DNA of 64,000 nucleotides from an uncultured Flavobacteriaceae bacterium (GTDB lineage: Bacteria; Bacteroidota; Bacteroidia; Flavobacteriales; Flavobacteriaceae). Where the stretch lies: the NCBI GenBank assembly GCA_947494205.1, contig CANLUH010000008.1:62001-126000 (forward strand), written 5' to 3'. Position 1 is the stretch's first letter, and every line of letters starts with the position of its first letter. A program made the translations under genes and the position numbers. Under the pieces are notes generated by a model. That model ran no database searches. It saw nothing but the letters and a program-made list of their open reading frames with translations, and was not told where the DNA came from. Below, in pieces: positions 53,342 through 63,172 of the stretch.

Positions 53342-55768
53342 ATGAAAATTTCATATAACTGGTTAAAGCAATTTATTAAAACCGATTGGTCTCCAGAACA
53401 AACTAGTGAATTACTTACAGACTTAGGTTTAGAAGTAGAAGGATTAGACACCTACCAAAGCGTAAAAGGAGGACTAGAAGGTGTTGTTGTTGGAGAAGTT
53501 TTAACTTGTGTACAACACCCTAATGCAGACAGATTAAGAGTAACTACTGTTAATATAGGTACAGATACTCCTGTACAAATTGTTTGTGGTGCACCTAACG
53601 TTGCTGCTGGACAAAAAGTTCCAGTTGCTACTATTGGTACTACACTTTATACTGAAGAAGGAGAAGCTTGGACTATAAAGAAAGGAAAAATTCGAGGTGA
53701 AGAAAGCCACGGTATGATTTGCGCTGAGGATGAATTAGGTCTAGGAAAATCTCACGATGGTATTATGGTTTTAGCCGAAGATACTAAAGTAGGAACACTT
53801 GCTTCAGACATATTTGATATTGAAAACGATCAAGTTTTTGAAATTGGATTAACACCAAACCGTGCAGATGCCATGAGTCATTTTGGTACTGCAAGGGATT
53901 TAAAAGCTGGATTACAACAAAAGGATATTACATTAGAGTTAATTACACCTTCTGTTAGTTCTTTTCATGTAGAAAATAGGACTTTAAAAGTAGATGTAGA
54001 AGTATTAAACAAAGAACTAGCACCTCGTTATTGTGGTGTTACTATTTCTGGTGTTAAAGTTGGTGATTCTCCTGCATGGATACAACACCGTTTAAAAGCT
54101 ATCGGTTTAACTCCTATTAATAATATTGTAGATGTTACTAATTATGTATTGCATGAATTGGGGCAACCTTTACATGCTTTCGATGCAAATAAAATTAAAG
54201 GAAATAAAATTGAAGTAAAAACCGTTAAAGCGGGAACAAAATTTACTACTTTAGATGAAGTAGAACGCGAACTTCATGAAGATGACTTAATGATTTGCGA
54301 TACAGAAAAACCATTGTGTATAGCAGGTGTGTTTGGCGGATTAGATTCTGGTGTGTCAGAACAAACAACAAATATCTTCTTAGAAAGTGCATACTTTAAT
54401 CCTGTTAGTGTTAGAAAAACAGCAAAACGTCATGCTTTAAATACAGATGCTTCTTTTAGGTTTGAAAGAGGTATCGACCCAAGTATTACAGAGTATGCAC
54501 TTAAACGTGCTGCTTTATTAATACAAGACCTAGCTGGTGGAGAAATTACAAGTGATATTTCTGATGATTACCCTAATAAAATTGAAGATTTCCAAGTCCG
54601 TATTAGTTTTGATAATGTTACAAAATTAATAGGACAAGAAATTCCTAGAGAAACGATTAAAAGTATATTAACTTCTTTAGAAATAAAAGTTAATAATGTA
54701 ACTGAATCTGGATTAGGACTTACTGTACCTGCATATAGAAACGACGTACAACGTGAAGCAGATGTTATTGAAGAAATACTTCGTGTATACGGTTATAACA
54801 ATATAGAAACAACGACGAAGTTAAATGCATCTATTTCTAACTCGTCAAGATTTGAAGACCATAAATTGCAAAATGTTGTTGGTAACCAATTAGCCTCTCA
54901 AGGATTCTATGAGATATTATCTAACTCACTAACAACACCTAACTATATTGCTTTAAGTGAGCAATTAAAAGAAGAACATAATATAACAATGCTAAACCCT
55001 TTAAGTAACGATTTATCTGTTATGAGACAATCGTTATTGTTTTCTGGTTTAGAATCTATAGTACACAATATTAATAGAAGACAAAGCGATTTAAAGTTAT
55101 TCGAATTTGGTAAAACTTACCATAACTATAACGATAAACGTGAAGAATATAAACACTTAACATTATTTACTACTGGTAATAAAACAGCAGAAAGCTGGAA
55201 TGTTACAGCTACTACAAGTGATTTCTTTTATTTAAAAGGAACTGTTATTGCACTTCTAGAACGTTTGGGTATTAATCGTTACCGTTCTGTACCAGCTAAA
55301 AACGATGTGTTTAGTGAAGGTATGCTATTTGAGCAAGGTAAAATGCCTTTAGTTACTTTTGGAGTTGTTAAAAATACTATCTTAAAACATTTTGGTATTT
55401 CGCAAAACGTTTTATTTGCCGACTTTAATTGGGATAATATTATTGAAGTTGCTAAACGTAATAAAATTAAGTTTACTGCTATTCCAAAATATCCAGAAGT
55501 ACGTCGTGACTTTGCATTATTATTAAATGATGATGTAACCTTCGAACAAATACATACTATAGCTAAACAAACAGAAAAGCAGCTACTTAAAAACATAAGC
55601 TTGTTCGATGTTTACCAAGGTAAAAATTTACCAAAAGGGAAAAAGAGCTACGCAGTAAGTTTTATGTTTCAAGATGAACACAAAACGCTTACAGATAAAG
55701 TAATAGATAAAATAATGAACAAGCTGCAATCTAATTTTGAGAATAAATTAGGAGCTGAATTACGATAG
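53342..55768 (+). CDS. pheT: phenylalanine-tRNA ligase beta subunit
   Basis: Beta subunit of 808 residues. Domains in order are the N-terminal MKISYNWLKQFI region, a tRNA-binding OB domain (about 40-150, CVQHPNADRLRVTTVNIG), B3/4 (about 215-380), B5 (about 405-475), the core domain and the C-terminal anticodon-binding FDX-ACB domain (about 715-808). Length is usual. pheS is elsewhere. A small membrane gene follows after 2 bp. Confidence 0.97.
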   Translation: MKISYNWLKQFIKTDWSPEQTSELLTDLGLEVEGLDTYQSVKGGLEGVVVGEVLTCVQHPNADRLRVTTVNIGTDTPVQIVCGAPNVAAGQKVPVATIGTTLYTEEGEAWTIKKGKIRGEESHGMICAEDELGLGKSHDGIMVLAEDTKVGTLASDIFDIENDQVFEIGLTPNRADAMSHFGTARDLKAGLQQKDITLELITPSVSSFHVENRTLKVDVEVLNKELAPRYCGVTISGVKVGDSPAWIQHRLKAIGLTPINNIVDVTNYVLHELGQPLHAFDANKIKGNKIEVKTVKAGTKFTTLDEVERELHEDDLMICDTEKPLCIAGVFGGLDSGVSEQTTNIFLESAYFNPVSVRKTAKRHALNTDASFRFERGIDPSITEYALKRAALLIQDLAGGEITSDISDDYPNKIEDFQVRISFDNVTKLIGQEIPRETIKSILTSLEIKVNNVTESGLGLTVPAYRNDVQREADVIEEILRVYGYNNIETTTKLNASISNSSRFEDHKLQNVVGNQLASQGFYEILSNSLTTPNYIALSEQLKEEHNITMLNPLSNDLSVMRQSLLFSGLESIVHNINRRQSDLKLFEFGKTYHNYNDKREEYKHLTLFTTGNKTAESWNVTATTSDFFYLKGTVIALLERLGINRYRSVPAKNDVFSEGMLFEQGKMPLVTFGVVKNTILKHFGISQNVLFADFNWDNIIEVAKRNKIKFTAIPKYPEVRRDFALLLNDDVTFEQIHTIAKQTEKQLLKNISLFDVYQGKNLPKGKKSYAVSFMFQDEHKTLTDKVIDKIMNKLQSNFENKLGAELR

Positions 55769-55770
55769 TT

Positions 55771-55962
55771 ATGAAAAACCAAGACACACCAAAGCAAAAG
55801 AATGTTTTTAATCTATTATTAGGGCTAATTTTTATTGGTGTTGGTGGTTTTAGAGTGTATACTCATTATTTTACAGAAGTTACATATAGCAATCTAAGAT
55901 TAATTTTATCTATACTTTTAATAGGTTTAGGTATAAATAGCTTTTATAGGTATTTTAAATAA
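55771..55962 (+). CDS. small membrane protein downstream of pheT
   Basis: Protein of 63 residues with two hydrophobic segments (about 13-28 and 42-56) joined by HYFTEVTYSN. Probably co-transcribed with pheT, 2 bp downstream. No family recognised. Confidence 0.65.
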   Translation: MKNQDTPKQKNVFNLLLGLIFIGVGGFRVYTHYFTEVTYSNLRLILSILLIGLGINSFYRYFK

Positions 55963-55990
55963 TAGTTTCACATTATATTATAAAATAATC

Positions 55991-56025
55991 AAAAGAGGTT
56001 AACTGAAATTCAGTTAACCTCTTTT
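55991..56025. terminator. bidirectional rho-independent terminator
   Basis: Perfect 17-bp stem (AAAAGAGGTTAACTGAA) with a one-base centre, A/T tracts on both sides, between convergent transcripts. Confidence 0.9.
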
Positions 56026-56053
56026 TTAATGTATGTTAGTTCTTAAATATTGA

Positions 56054-56626
56054 CTAATTAGGTATTACTACAGCATTAATAATATGCACAAAGCCATTAG
56101 TTTGCTGCTTATCTGCAACTTCTACTTTAGCATCATTACCTTTAGCATCTGTTAGTATAAGTTCTCCATCGCTAACATAAGCAGAAATAGAAGCTCCGTT
56201 TAAAGTTCTAAAGTCTGTTTCGCCTTCACTATTTCCTATGGCTTTTACAATTTCGGCAGAATTAAAATTACCAGAAATAACATGGTAAGTTAAAATGGCT
56301 TTTAATTGCTCTACATTTTCTGGTTCTAATAGTTTGTCTAAAGTTCCTTCTGGAAGCTTAGAGAACGCTTCATTTGTAGGTGCAAAAACAGTAAAAGGTC
56401 CCTCACCTATTAATGTATCTACTAATCCGGAAGCCCGTAAAGCTTTTACCAAAATAGTGTGATTTTTAGATTGACTTAAAAACGTAACAACGTCCGTTTC
56501 TGTTTCAATGACTTGAGCGCTCATCATCTTTTTTTCTACTTTCATTTTACTCTGAGAATATGAAAAACTTGCAAAGCATAATGCTAAAACAAATAATACA
56601 ATTCTGTGGGTTTTTCTTGTTTTCAT
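56054..56626 (-). CDS. secreted fasciclin (FAS1) domain protein
   Basis: Protein of 190 residues with a signal peptide ending FSYSQ. One FAS1 domain (about 45-190) shows the motifs GPFTVFAPTNEAFSKLP and ILTYHVISG, and the end QQTNGFVHIINAVVIPN. Such domains mediate adhesion or small-ligand binding. Confidence 0.92.
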   Translation of the reverse strand: MKTRKTHRIVLFVLALCFASFSYSQSKMKVEKKMMSAQVIETETDVVTFLSQSKNHTILVKALRASGLVDTLIGEGPFTVFAPTNEAFSKLPEGTLDKLLEPENVEQLKAILTYHVISGNFNSAEIVKAIGNSEGETDFRTLNGASISAYVSDGELILTDAKGNDAKVEVADKQQTNGFVHIINAVVIPN

Positions 56627-56786
56627 TTTAAATAAAGTTTTAAAGATTATTATATCTTATAAACGTTTAGAAAGTAATTATAGACTTTTCTTTCACACAT
56701 ATTTAACATATTTAACAGAATTAAAAACTAGCAATTCTCAACTATTTTTTGTATATTTAGGAGTAACCTTTAAATACATTAACATT

Positions 56787-57026
56787 ATGACAGACTCTAA
56801 TTATATAAAAATATTTACCGGAAATTTTATTGTTGTTCAACTTATAAAACAACGCTTAGAAGATATTAATATTAGCCCTGTGGTGAAAGATGATTCTGAA
56901 TCTGGAAGACTTGCCGGGTTTGGTTCTTCTGTACCAGGAATGCAGGAAGTTTATGTGCATGAAAACGAAATAGACAAAGCTGTTGAAATTGTAGAGAGCG
57001 TTCGCTCTGAAATGGAAACAACCTAG
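56787..57026 (+). CDS. DUF2007 family protein
   Basis: Soluble protein of 79 residues. The DUF2007 pattern is IKIFTGNFIVVQLIKQRLED near the start and VPGMQEVYVHENEIDKAVEI near the end. The family resembles PII-like small ligand-binding folds but has no proven function. Confidence 0.85.
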   Translation: MTDSNYIKIFTGNFIVVQLIKQRLEDINISPVVKDDSESGRLAGFGSSVPGMQEVYVHENEIDKAVEIVESVRSEMETT

Positions 57027-57027
57027 T

Positions 57028-57137
57028 ATTCAGTTGCAGTAGGCAGTGCTTACTCTAACGTTATAAAAAAACCCAGAAAACATATGTTTTCTGGGTTTTT
57101 GCTTTTTTACTGAAGACTGCTTACTGCAAACTGTTTA
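57028..57137. repeat. inverted repeat flanking a terminator
   Basis: CAGTTGCAGTAGGCAGT on the left and the near-complement ACTGCTTACTGCAAACTG on the right surround the terminator at 57067-57100. The arms differ at few positions. It looks like a dispersed CAGT-rich intergenic element. Confidence 0.5.
57067..57100. terminator. bidirectional rho-independent terminator
   Basis: Perfect 16-bp stem (AAAAACCCAGAAAACA) with a 2-nt centre between the convergent DUF2007 and ABC-F genes. Confidence 0.9.
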
Positions 57138-57142
57138 CTAGA

Positions 57143-58762
57143 TTAAACAGTATACATTTTATCTCTTAATTCTTTAATTTTAGGGTCTTGCATATAATCA
57201 TCGAATGTAGCAAATCTATCAATAACTCCATTTGGTGTTAACTCTACAACTCTATTAGCTACAGTTTGTGCAAATTCATGATCATGCGTTGTAAACAACA
57301 CAGTACCCTTAAAGTTTTTAAGTGAGTTATTAAACGCTGTAATACTTTCTAAGTCTAAATGGTTTGTTGGTTCGTCTAATTGTAATACGTTAGCTCTAGT
57401 CATCATCATACGCGATAACATGCAACGTACTTTTTCTCCTCCAGATAATACAGATGATTTTTTAAAAGCTTCTTCTCCACTAAAAATCATTTTACCAAGA
57501 AAACCACGAATGTTAACTTCTTCTCGCTCTTCTTCTGTTGTAGCCCACTGACGTAACCAATCTATTAACGTTAATTCATTATCAAAAAACTCACTATTAT
57601 CTAATGGCAAATATGATTGCGTAGTCGTTACTCCCCATGCAAATTTGCCTCCGTCCTGCTTTTCTTTACCATTTAATATTTGGTAAAAAGCTGTAGTTGC
57701 TCTAGAATCTCTAGAAAACAAGACTACTTTATCTCCTTTATTTAAGTTTAAATCTATGTCTTTAAATAATGTTTCTCCTTCTAAAGAAGCACTTAAACCT
57801 TCAATATTTAATATTTGATCTCCTGCTTCTCTATCACGTTCAAAAATAATAGCTGGATAACGACGAGATGTTGGTTTAATATCATCGATATTTAATTTAT
57901 CAATCATTTTCTTTCTACTCGTTGCTTGTTTACTTTTTGCAACGTTGGCAGAAAAACGACGAATAAACTCTTCTAATTCTTTCTTTTTCTCTTCTGCTTT
58001 CTTGTTCTGTTGTGAACGTTGTCTAGCTGCTAATTGAGACGATTCGTACCAGAATGTATAGTTACCAGAGAAATGATTAATCTTTCCGAAATCTATATCA
58101 CTAATATGTGTACAAACTGCATCTAGAAAGTGTCTATCGTGAGAAACGACTATAACGCAGTTATCGTAATTTGCTAAAAAGTGTTCTAACCAACCAATTG
58201 TTTCGTAATCTAAATCATTGGTTGGCTCATCCATTATTAAAACATCAGGATTTCCAAAAAGAGCCTGCGCTAATAATACACGTACTTTTTGTTTACCATC
58301 TAAATCTGCCATTAAGGTGTAATGAAAATCTTCCTTTATCCCTAAGTTAGAGAGCATAGCTGCTGCATCACTATCGGCATTCCAACCATTCATTTCTTCA
58401 AATTGTACTTGAAGTTCTCCTATTTTCTCAGCATTTTCATCTGTATAATCTGCATATAAAGCATCGATTTCAGATTTTATTTTAAATAACGGCTGATTCC
58501 CTTTAATTACAGTTTCTAAAACAGTATCCTCATCATGCTTGTTGTGGTTTTGTTCTAGCACAGACATACGCTTCCCAGCTTCTAAATGTACATGACCAGA
58601 AGTCGCCTCCATTGTTCCAGAGATTATTTTTAAAAATGTAGACTTCCCTGCCCCATTGGCGCCGATAATACCATAACAATTTCCATTATTAAACGTTGTA
58701 TTCACTTCGTCGAAAAGAATACGTTTACCAAATTGTACAGATAGGTTTGAAACTGATAACAT
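57143..58762 (-). CDS. ABC-F family ATPase (YbiT-like)
   Basis: Soluble protein of 539 residues with two ATPase cassettes and no membrane segments. First Walker A is GIIGANGAGKSTFLKI. First Walker B lies in VLIMDEPTNDLDYET. A linker with basic helical arm follows (about 235-300). The second cassette has a degenerate Walker A region (VVLFSRDSRATTAFYQ) and signature LSGGEKVRCMLSRMMM with LQLDEPTNHLDLES. ABC-F proteins act on the ribosome. Start is ATG 58762; a TTG eight codons upstream is unlikely. Confidence 0.92.
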   Translation of the reverse strand: MLSVSNLSVQFGKRILFDEVNTTFNNGNCYGIIGANGAGKSTFLKIISGTMEATSGHVHLEAGKRMSVLEQNHNKHDEDTVLETVIKGNQPLFKIKSEIDALYADYTDENAEKIGELQVQFEEMNGWNADSDAAAMLSNLGIKEDFHYTLMADLDGKQKVRVLLAQALFGNPDVLIMDEPTNDLDYETIGWLEHFLANYDNCVIVVSHDRHFLDAVCTHISDIDFGKINHFSGNYTFWYESSQLAARQRSQQNKKAEEKKKELEEFIRRFSANVAKSKQATSRKKMIDKLNIDDIKPTSRRYPAIIFERDREAGDQILNIEGLSASLEGETLFKDIDLNLNKGDKVVLFSRDSRATTAFYQILNGKEKQDGGKFAWGVTTTQSYLPLDNSEFFDNELTLIDWLRQWATTEEEREEVNIRGFLGKMIFSGEEAFKKSSVLSGGEKVRCMLSRMMMTRANVLQLDEPTNHLDLESITAFNNSLKNFKGTVLFTTHDHEFAQTVANRVVELTPNGVIDRFATFDDYMQDPKIKELRDKMYTV

Positions 58763-58966
58763 TATTTGTATTTTAAATTTTTGCAAAAGTAAAAAATAAC
58801 TTCCAATAACACGAACAAATACTATTTATAATCGAAGCTTTGTTTTATAACAAAATGTATATATTTTAGTCCCGCATTTTACTTTTAAGTATTAGGATTA
58901 AAATATTTATGAAAACTTTCTATTCAATTTAACAGCGCATTAACATGAATACAATGATTCAAAACA

Positions 58967-58974
58967 TATTTTTG
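58967..58974 (+). promoter_or_regulatory. candidate -7 element for the 59011 lipoprotein gene
   Basis: TATTTTTG fits TAnnTTTG, 36 bp before the ATG. No clear -33 TTG. Confidence 0.35.
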
Positions 58975-59010
58975 CTACTATTAACTAAAATAGTTTATAC
59001 AATTTAGTAA

Positions 59011-60477
59011 ATGAATTTTAAATCATTTTACATATTATTTTTAACATCGCTTAGCCTAATTACCTGCAAAAAAGAACAGGATATTTGCAACCAGACTAGA
59101 GCTTACATAGGTGGAGAAATTATTAATCCAATTTCTAAACACCTATTGCTAATGAAATCTCAAAAAGTTATAGATACCATTACTTTAGATAAGTATAATA
59201 GGTTCTCTTACGAGCTATTAGATTTCACACCAGGTATATATAATTTCTTTGATGGACATGAAGTACAATTTATGATTGTGCAACCAAATGATAGTTTACT
59301 TTTTAGATTAAATACAATAGAATTTGACGAATCTTTAGTATTTACTGGGCGAGGTGCAAGAGAGAATAATTACTTGATGAATCTTTTTTTAGAAACTGAA
59401 CAAGAAGAAGATGAAAAAAAGATTTTAACCATAAGCCAATTAGACCCTATTCCTTTTGAGGAAAAATTAAATAAAATTAGAGATGAAAAATTAGCAAAAT
59501 TAGCAAAATTTAAGGCTAAGAATGAAACAACAGCTCTTTTTGATAGTGTAGCAGAAGCTAATATTAATTACAGTTATTATTCTAGAAAAGAGTTTTACCC
59601 ATTTGCTAATTATAGAAAATCTGAATTCGATATATTTAATAGCTTACCTAATGATTTTTATAATTACAGAAAGGAAATAGATTACAATAACGAACTTTTA
59701 GAATATTACCCCCCATACAGTAAATTTTTAAGATTTCATGTTACTAACATCGCATTCCAAAATCATATGGAGCATTCCGAAGATAAAGAGTACGATAAAT
59801 ACTCCGTAGATTATAATTTAGATAAATTAAAAATCATTGATAGTATAGTTACAAATAATGAATTTCAAAAAAACATGTTATTGCATTATAACTTAATGCA
59901 TTATATAGATATTTCTAAAACCCCAGAAGGTTACGATGAGTTATTTAATTTTTATAAAGAAAGGTGTACTAATAAAAAATGGCGCCGTAGAGCCGAAAAA
60001 ATGGTTAACGTATACAAACGTTTAAGTCCAGGGTTAAAAGTACCAGGGGTAACAATTCTAGATAAAAATGAAAATGAACTTAATTTAACTAGTTTAATTA
60101 GTAAGCCCACAGTTATTTATTTTTGGTCTGCTAAAAGTAAAATTCAAATTGTTAGTGCACACAAAAGAGCTGCTTTTTTGCATAACAAATATCCTGAGGT
60201 AGATTTCTTCGCAATAAATGTAGATTCTATTAGTTATTTTGAACAAAACAGTCTTTTAAATCATTATGGCATAAAAAATAGATCTAATGAATACCGCTTT
60301 AAATTTCCTAAAAAGTCTAGAGAAGTATTATCTATAAGACCTATTTCTAAAGTCTTTTTAGTAGATGAAAATAAACGTATTGTAAACCCAAAAGCAAATA
60401 TGTTTAATATTCGTTTTGAACAAGAATTATTAGGTATTCTTAATAGAGAGTATTTACAAGTACATGCGTTAAATTAA
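59011..60477 (+). CDS. thioredoxin-fold lipoprotein without redox cysteines
   Basis: Lipoprotein of 488 residues (LITC with Cys19). Residues 25-130 form a beta domain like those fused to TlpA proteins, then a helical middle follows. The C-terminal domain (about 345-480) has the TlpA start PGVTILDKNENELNL. At the active-site position the sequence is YFWSAKSKIQIV, where FWxxWCxxC is expected; both cysteines are lost. It may bind rather than reduce a partner. Function unknown. Confidence 0.8.
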   Translation: MNFKSFYILFLTSLSLITCKKEQDICNQTRAYIGGEIINPISKHLLLMKSQKVIDTITLDKYNRFSYELLDFTPGIYNFFDGHEVQFMIVQPNDSLLFRLNTIEFDESLVFTGRGARENNYLMNLFLETEQEEDEKKILTISQLDPIPFEEKLNKIRDEKLAKLAKFKAKNETTALFDSVAEANINYSYYSRKEFYPFANYRKSEFDIFNSLPNDFYNYRKEIDYNNELLEYYPPYSKFLRFHVTNIAFQNHMEHSEDKEYDKYSVDYNLDKLKIIDSIVTNNEFQKNMLLHYNLMHYIDISKTPEGYDELFNFYKERCTNKKWRRRAEKMVNVYKRLSPGLKVPGVTILDKNENELNLTSLISKPTVIYFWSAKSKIQIVSAHKRAAFLHNKYPEVDFFAINVDSISYFEQNSLLNHYGIKNRSNEYRFKFPKKSREVLSIRPISKVFLVDENKRIVNPKANMFNIRFEQELLGILNREYLQVHALN

Positions 60478-60541
60478 AAAAGTTATTTCTATATTTAACT
60501 TTCAAAAATCTTTTACTAAACTCTTTTTAGTGCATTAAAGC

Positions 60542-60838
60542 ATGACTCAAAAATTAAATGATGTAAAATTTAATGCTATAGCCATCATTATAGCAGAAAT
60601 AATTGCTTGTTCCATTACTTTTTCTGCAGATTATTCTGGCGCAGGTATGCAAGCTATAATTATAAAATGGATTCCTGCCATTATTGGAGTGTTAACCTTG
60701 TTTATTTATTTTGCATCACGACTCGTATTAAAAAAATATAATTGGGGAATTAGCCTATTAGGCATAATAATAATGCTAGTTGTTGCCATAAAAATCTACA
60801 ATACAGATTTCTCAGAAAGTATAAGTGCCCTACTCTAA
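60542..60838 (+). CDS. small membrane protein
   Basis: Protein of 98 residues with three hydrophobic segments (about 12-30, 42-60, 71-86). No motif recognised. It lies 64 bp after the lipoprotein gene, on the same strand. Confidence 0.65.
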   Translation: MTQKLNDVKFNAIAIIIAEIIACSITFSADYSGAGMQAIIIKWIPAIIGVLTLFIYFASRLVLKKYNWGISLLGIIIMLVVAIKIYNTDFSESISALL

Positions 60839-60844
60839 TAATTT

Positions 60845-61738
60845 TTAGTGTTTTACAACTATTAATTCTATTCTTCTATTAAGTAATCTATCGTCTTCAT
60901 TACTCTCAGGAAAATGTAATGGACTAGAAAAGCCCATTCCTTTGGTTGTAATTCTTTCAGAATCTATTCCTTTATACACTAAATGTCTTTTAATGGTTTC
61001 TGCACGGTTTAGAGATAAGGTTTTATTATAATCATAGTGATAAGTATTCGAAACTTCTGCTTCCATATCTTCTTCTTTATATTCGTTTTCAATTTCATCA
61101 TAACTGCCACAACAAACATGTCCTCTAATTTCAATATGTAGATTTGGGTTATTTTTTAATGTTTCTTGTAAAAGGTTTAACTCTGGTAAACAAGATGGTA
61201 TAATAATCGCTTTTCCTAAATAAAACAGAATATTTTTTAATATGATACTACCTCCTATTTTTATGCTATTTAATACTTCTAGATAATTCTCTTGGGGAAT
61301 TTCTAATTCTATTTTGGGAGTATCAATATCTGGTTTAGTAACATAATGAATATAACATATTACTTTCCGGTCCTCTAAAACACCTCTATAATCATTTTTA
61401 AGGTCTTGTTTACTATACGTTTCTCCCATAGATAATACTGTTAAAGGCGCTTTATTATTATACTTCTTAATAGTATTTAATACTGTTTTTGCTCTTTTTA
61501 AAGCAAGACTATTATTATAATCGTTACTTCCAACATAATCTGCGAAACCATGTATTTCTATATTTTTTATAGTTTTATTTAAAAGCTTTTGTATAATTTT
61601 ATTTTCATTATTATTTGTAACCTTGTATGCGTTACTTTCATAATACAATACTAAAGTATCTGTTTGCACTGTTTTAACTTGCGAAAACCCAAACATACTT
61701 GAAAACACAACAACTCCAATTATATAATATTTTAACAT
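60845..61738 (-). CDS. OmpA-family protein with two OmpA-like domains
   Basis: Exported protein of 297 residues (signal peptide 1-20). Two OmpA-like peptidoglycan-binding domains are visible. The first (about 25-130) has IEIHGFADYVGSNDYN and LALKRAKTVLNTIKKY. The second (about 160-297) has IEIRGHVCCGSYDE, LSLNRAETIKRHLVYKGID and RRIELIVVKH. No beta-barrel precedes them. Likely anchors to the cell wall in the periplasm. Confidence 0.88.
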   Translation of the reverse strand: MLKYYIIGVVVFSSMFGFSQVKTVQTDTLVLYYESNAYKVTNNNENKIIQKLLNKTIKNIEIHGFADYVGSNDYNNSLALKRAKTVLNTIKKYNNKAPLTVLSMGETYSKQDLKNDYRGVLEDRKVICYIHYVTKPDIDTPKIELEIPQENYLEVLNSIKIGGSIILKNILFYLGKAIIIPSCLPELNLLQETLKNNPNLHIEIRGHVCCGSYDEIENEYKEEDMEAEVSNTYHYDYNKTLSLNRAETIKRHLVYKGIDSERITTKGMGFSSPLHFPESNEDDRLLNRRIELIVVKH

Positions 61739-61936
61739 ATTTAATTTCTAGTTAGTACCTATATTAAAGAACGTATCTATTCAATACTTCTTATTTAAAA
61801 GTAATATTTTTATAAACTAAAAGAGATTGTTGTACTACTTATTGTTAATTAAAAATATGCTGCTTATAATTAATCTTTTTTACTCTTCATTTTATACCTA
61901 AATTTATACTCTTAATTGTATTCTATAAAGTAAAAT

Positions 61937-63172
61937 ATGTCCACATTAATAATTAATATAAAAGAGCTTCTACAAGTTAGAGAGTCAGGAATTCAAAAAG
62001 TCTCAGGCAAAGCCATGCAAGAACTACCAAGTATAAAAAATGCATATCTTTTAATAGCTGACGATACTATTATAGATTTCGGACCAATGGAAGATGCTAA
62101 GGGTATTACGGCAGATAATACTATTGATGCTACAGATAAAATAGTACTACCTACTTGGTGCGATTCTCATACCCATATAGTATATGCAGGGAATAGAGAA
62201 CAAGAGTTTGTAGACCGTATTAATGGTTTAAGTTATGAAGATATTGCTAAACGCGGTGGCGGTATATTAAATAGTGCAGAAACACTACAAAATACTAGTG
62301 AAGAGGACTTATACAAACAGTCTATTGCTCGCGTAAAAGCGGTTATGCAAATGGGCACAGGTGCCATTGAAATAAAATCGGGATATGGTTTAACAACAGA
62401 AGCTGAATTAAAAATGCTTCGTGTTATAAAACGGATAAAAAAAGAATTCCCTGTAAAAGTAAAAGCTACGTTTCTAGGCGCGCATGCGTTTCCAAAAGTG
62501 TTTAAAGAGAACAAGCAAGGGTATATAGATTCTATAATAAATGAAATGTTACCACAAGTAGCAAAAGAAGAATTAGCACATTATGTAGATGTATTTTGCG
62601 AAAAAGGATATTTCTCTTTAGAAGATACAGAACAATTACTTAAAGCTGCAAAAACATATAATTTAACACCAAAAATCCACGTTAATCAATTTAATGCCTT
62701 TGGAGGTGTTGCTCTAGCTGTAAAATATAATGCGCTTAGTGTTGATCATCTAGAAGAATTAAATAACGATGATATAGCCGCATTAAAAGGCAGTAATACA
62801 ATGCCAGTGGCATTACCATCTTGCTCTTATTTTTTAAGTATTCCCTACACACCTGGAAGACAAATTATAGACGCAGGATTACCTTTAGCATTAGCAACCG
62901 ATTATAACCCTGGCTCTACGCCTTCTGGCAATATGAATTTTGTAGTTAGTACTGCCTGTATTAAAATGAAATTAACGCCAGAAGAAGCTATTAATGCCGC
63001 TACAATTAACGGCGCTTACGCTATGGGTATTTCTAATGAGTATGGTAGTATAACAAAAGGAAAAAAAGCAAATCTTATCATTACCAAGTCAATGCCTAGT
63101 TATAATTATTTACCATATGCCTTTGGAGACAACCATATAGAACAAGTTATTATAAATGGAACTTGTATTTAA
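61937..63172 (+). CDS. hutI: imidazolonepropionase
   Basis: Metal-dependent amidohydrolase of 411 residues in histidine breakdown. Motifs are CDSHTHIVYAGNREQEF (metal histidines), GAIEIKSGYGLT, THAFPK-like GAHAFPKVFKEN, KIHVNQFNAFGGV, VDHLEELNNDD and LATDYNPGSTPSGNM. All are HutI signatures. The next gene overlaps its end by 17 bp. hutU, hutH and hutG are not seen in the window. Confidence 0.96.
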   Translation: MSTLIINIKELLQVRESGIQKVSGKAMQELPSIKNAYLLIADDTIIDFGPMEDAKGITADNTIDATDKIVLPTWCDSHTHIVYAGNREQEFVDRINGLSYEDIAKRGGGILNSAETLQNTSEEDLYKQSIARVKAVMQMGTGAIEIKSGYGLTTEAELKMLRVIKRIKKEFPVKVKATFLGAHAFPKVFKENKQGYIDSIINEMLPQVAKEELAHYVDVFCEKGYFSLEDTEQLLKAAKTYNLTPKIHVNQFNAFGGVALAVKYNALSVDHLEELNNDDIAALKGSNTMPVALPSCSYFLSIPYTPGRQIIDAGLPLALATDYNPGSTPSGNMNFVVSTACIKMKLTPEEAINAATINGAYAMGISNEYGSITKGKKANLIITKSMPSYNYLPYAFGDNHIEQVIINGTCI

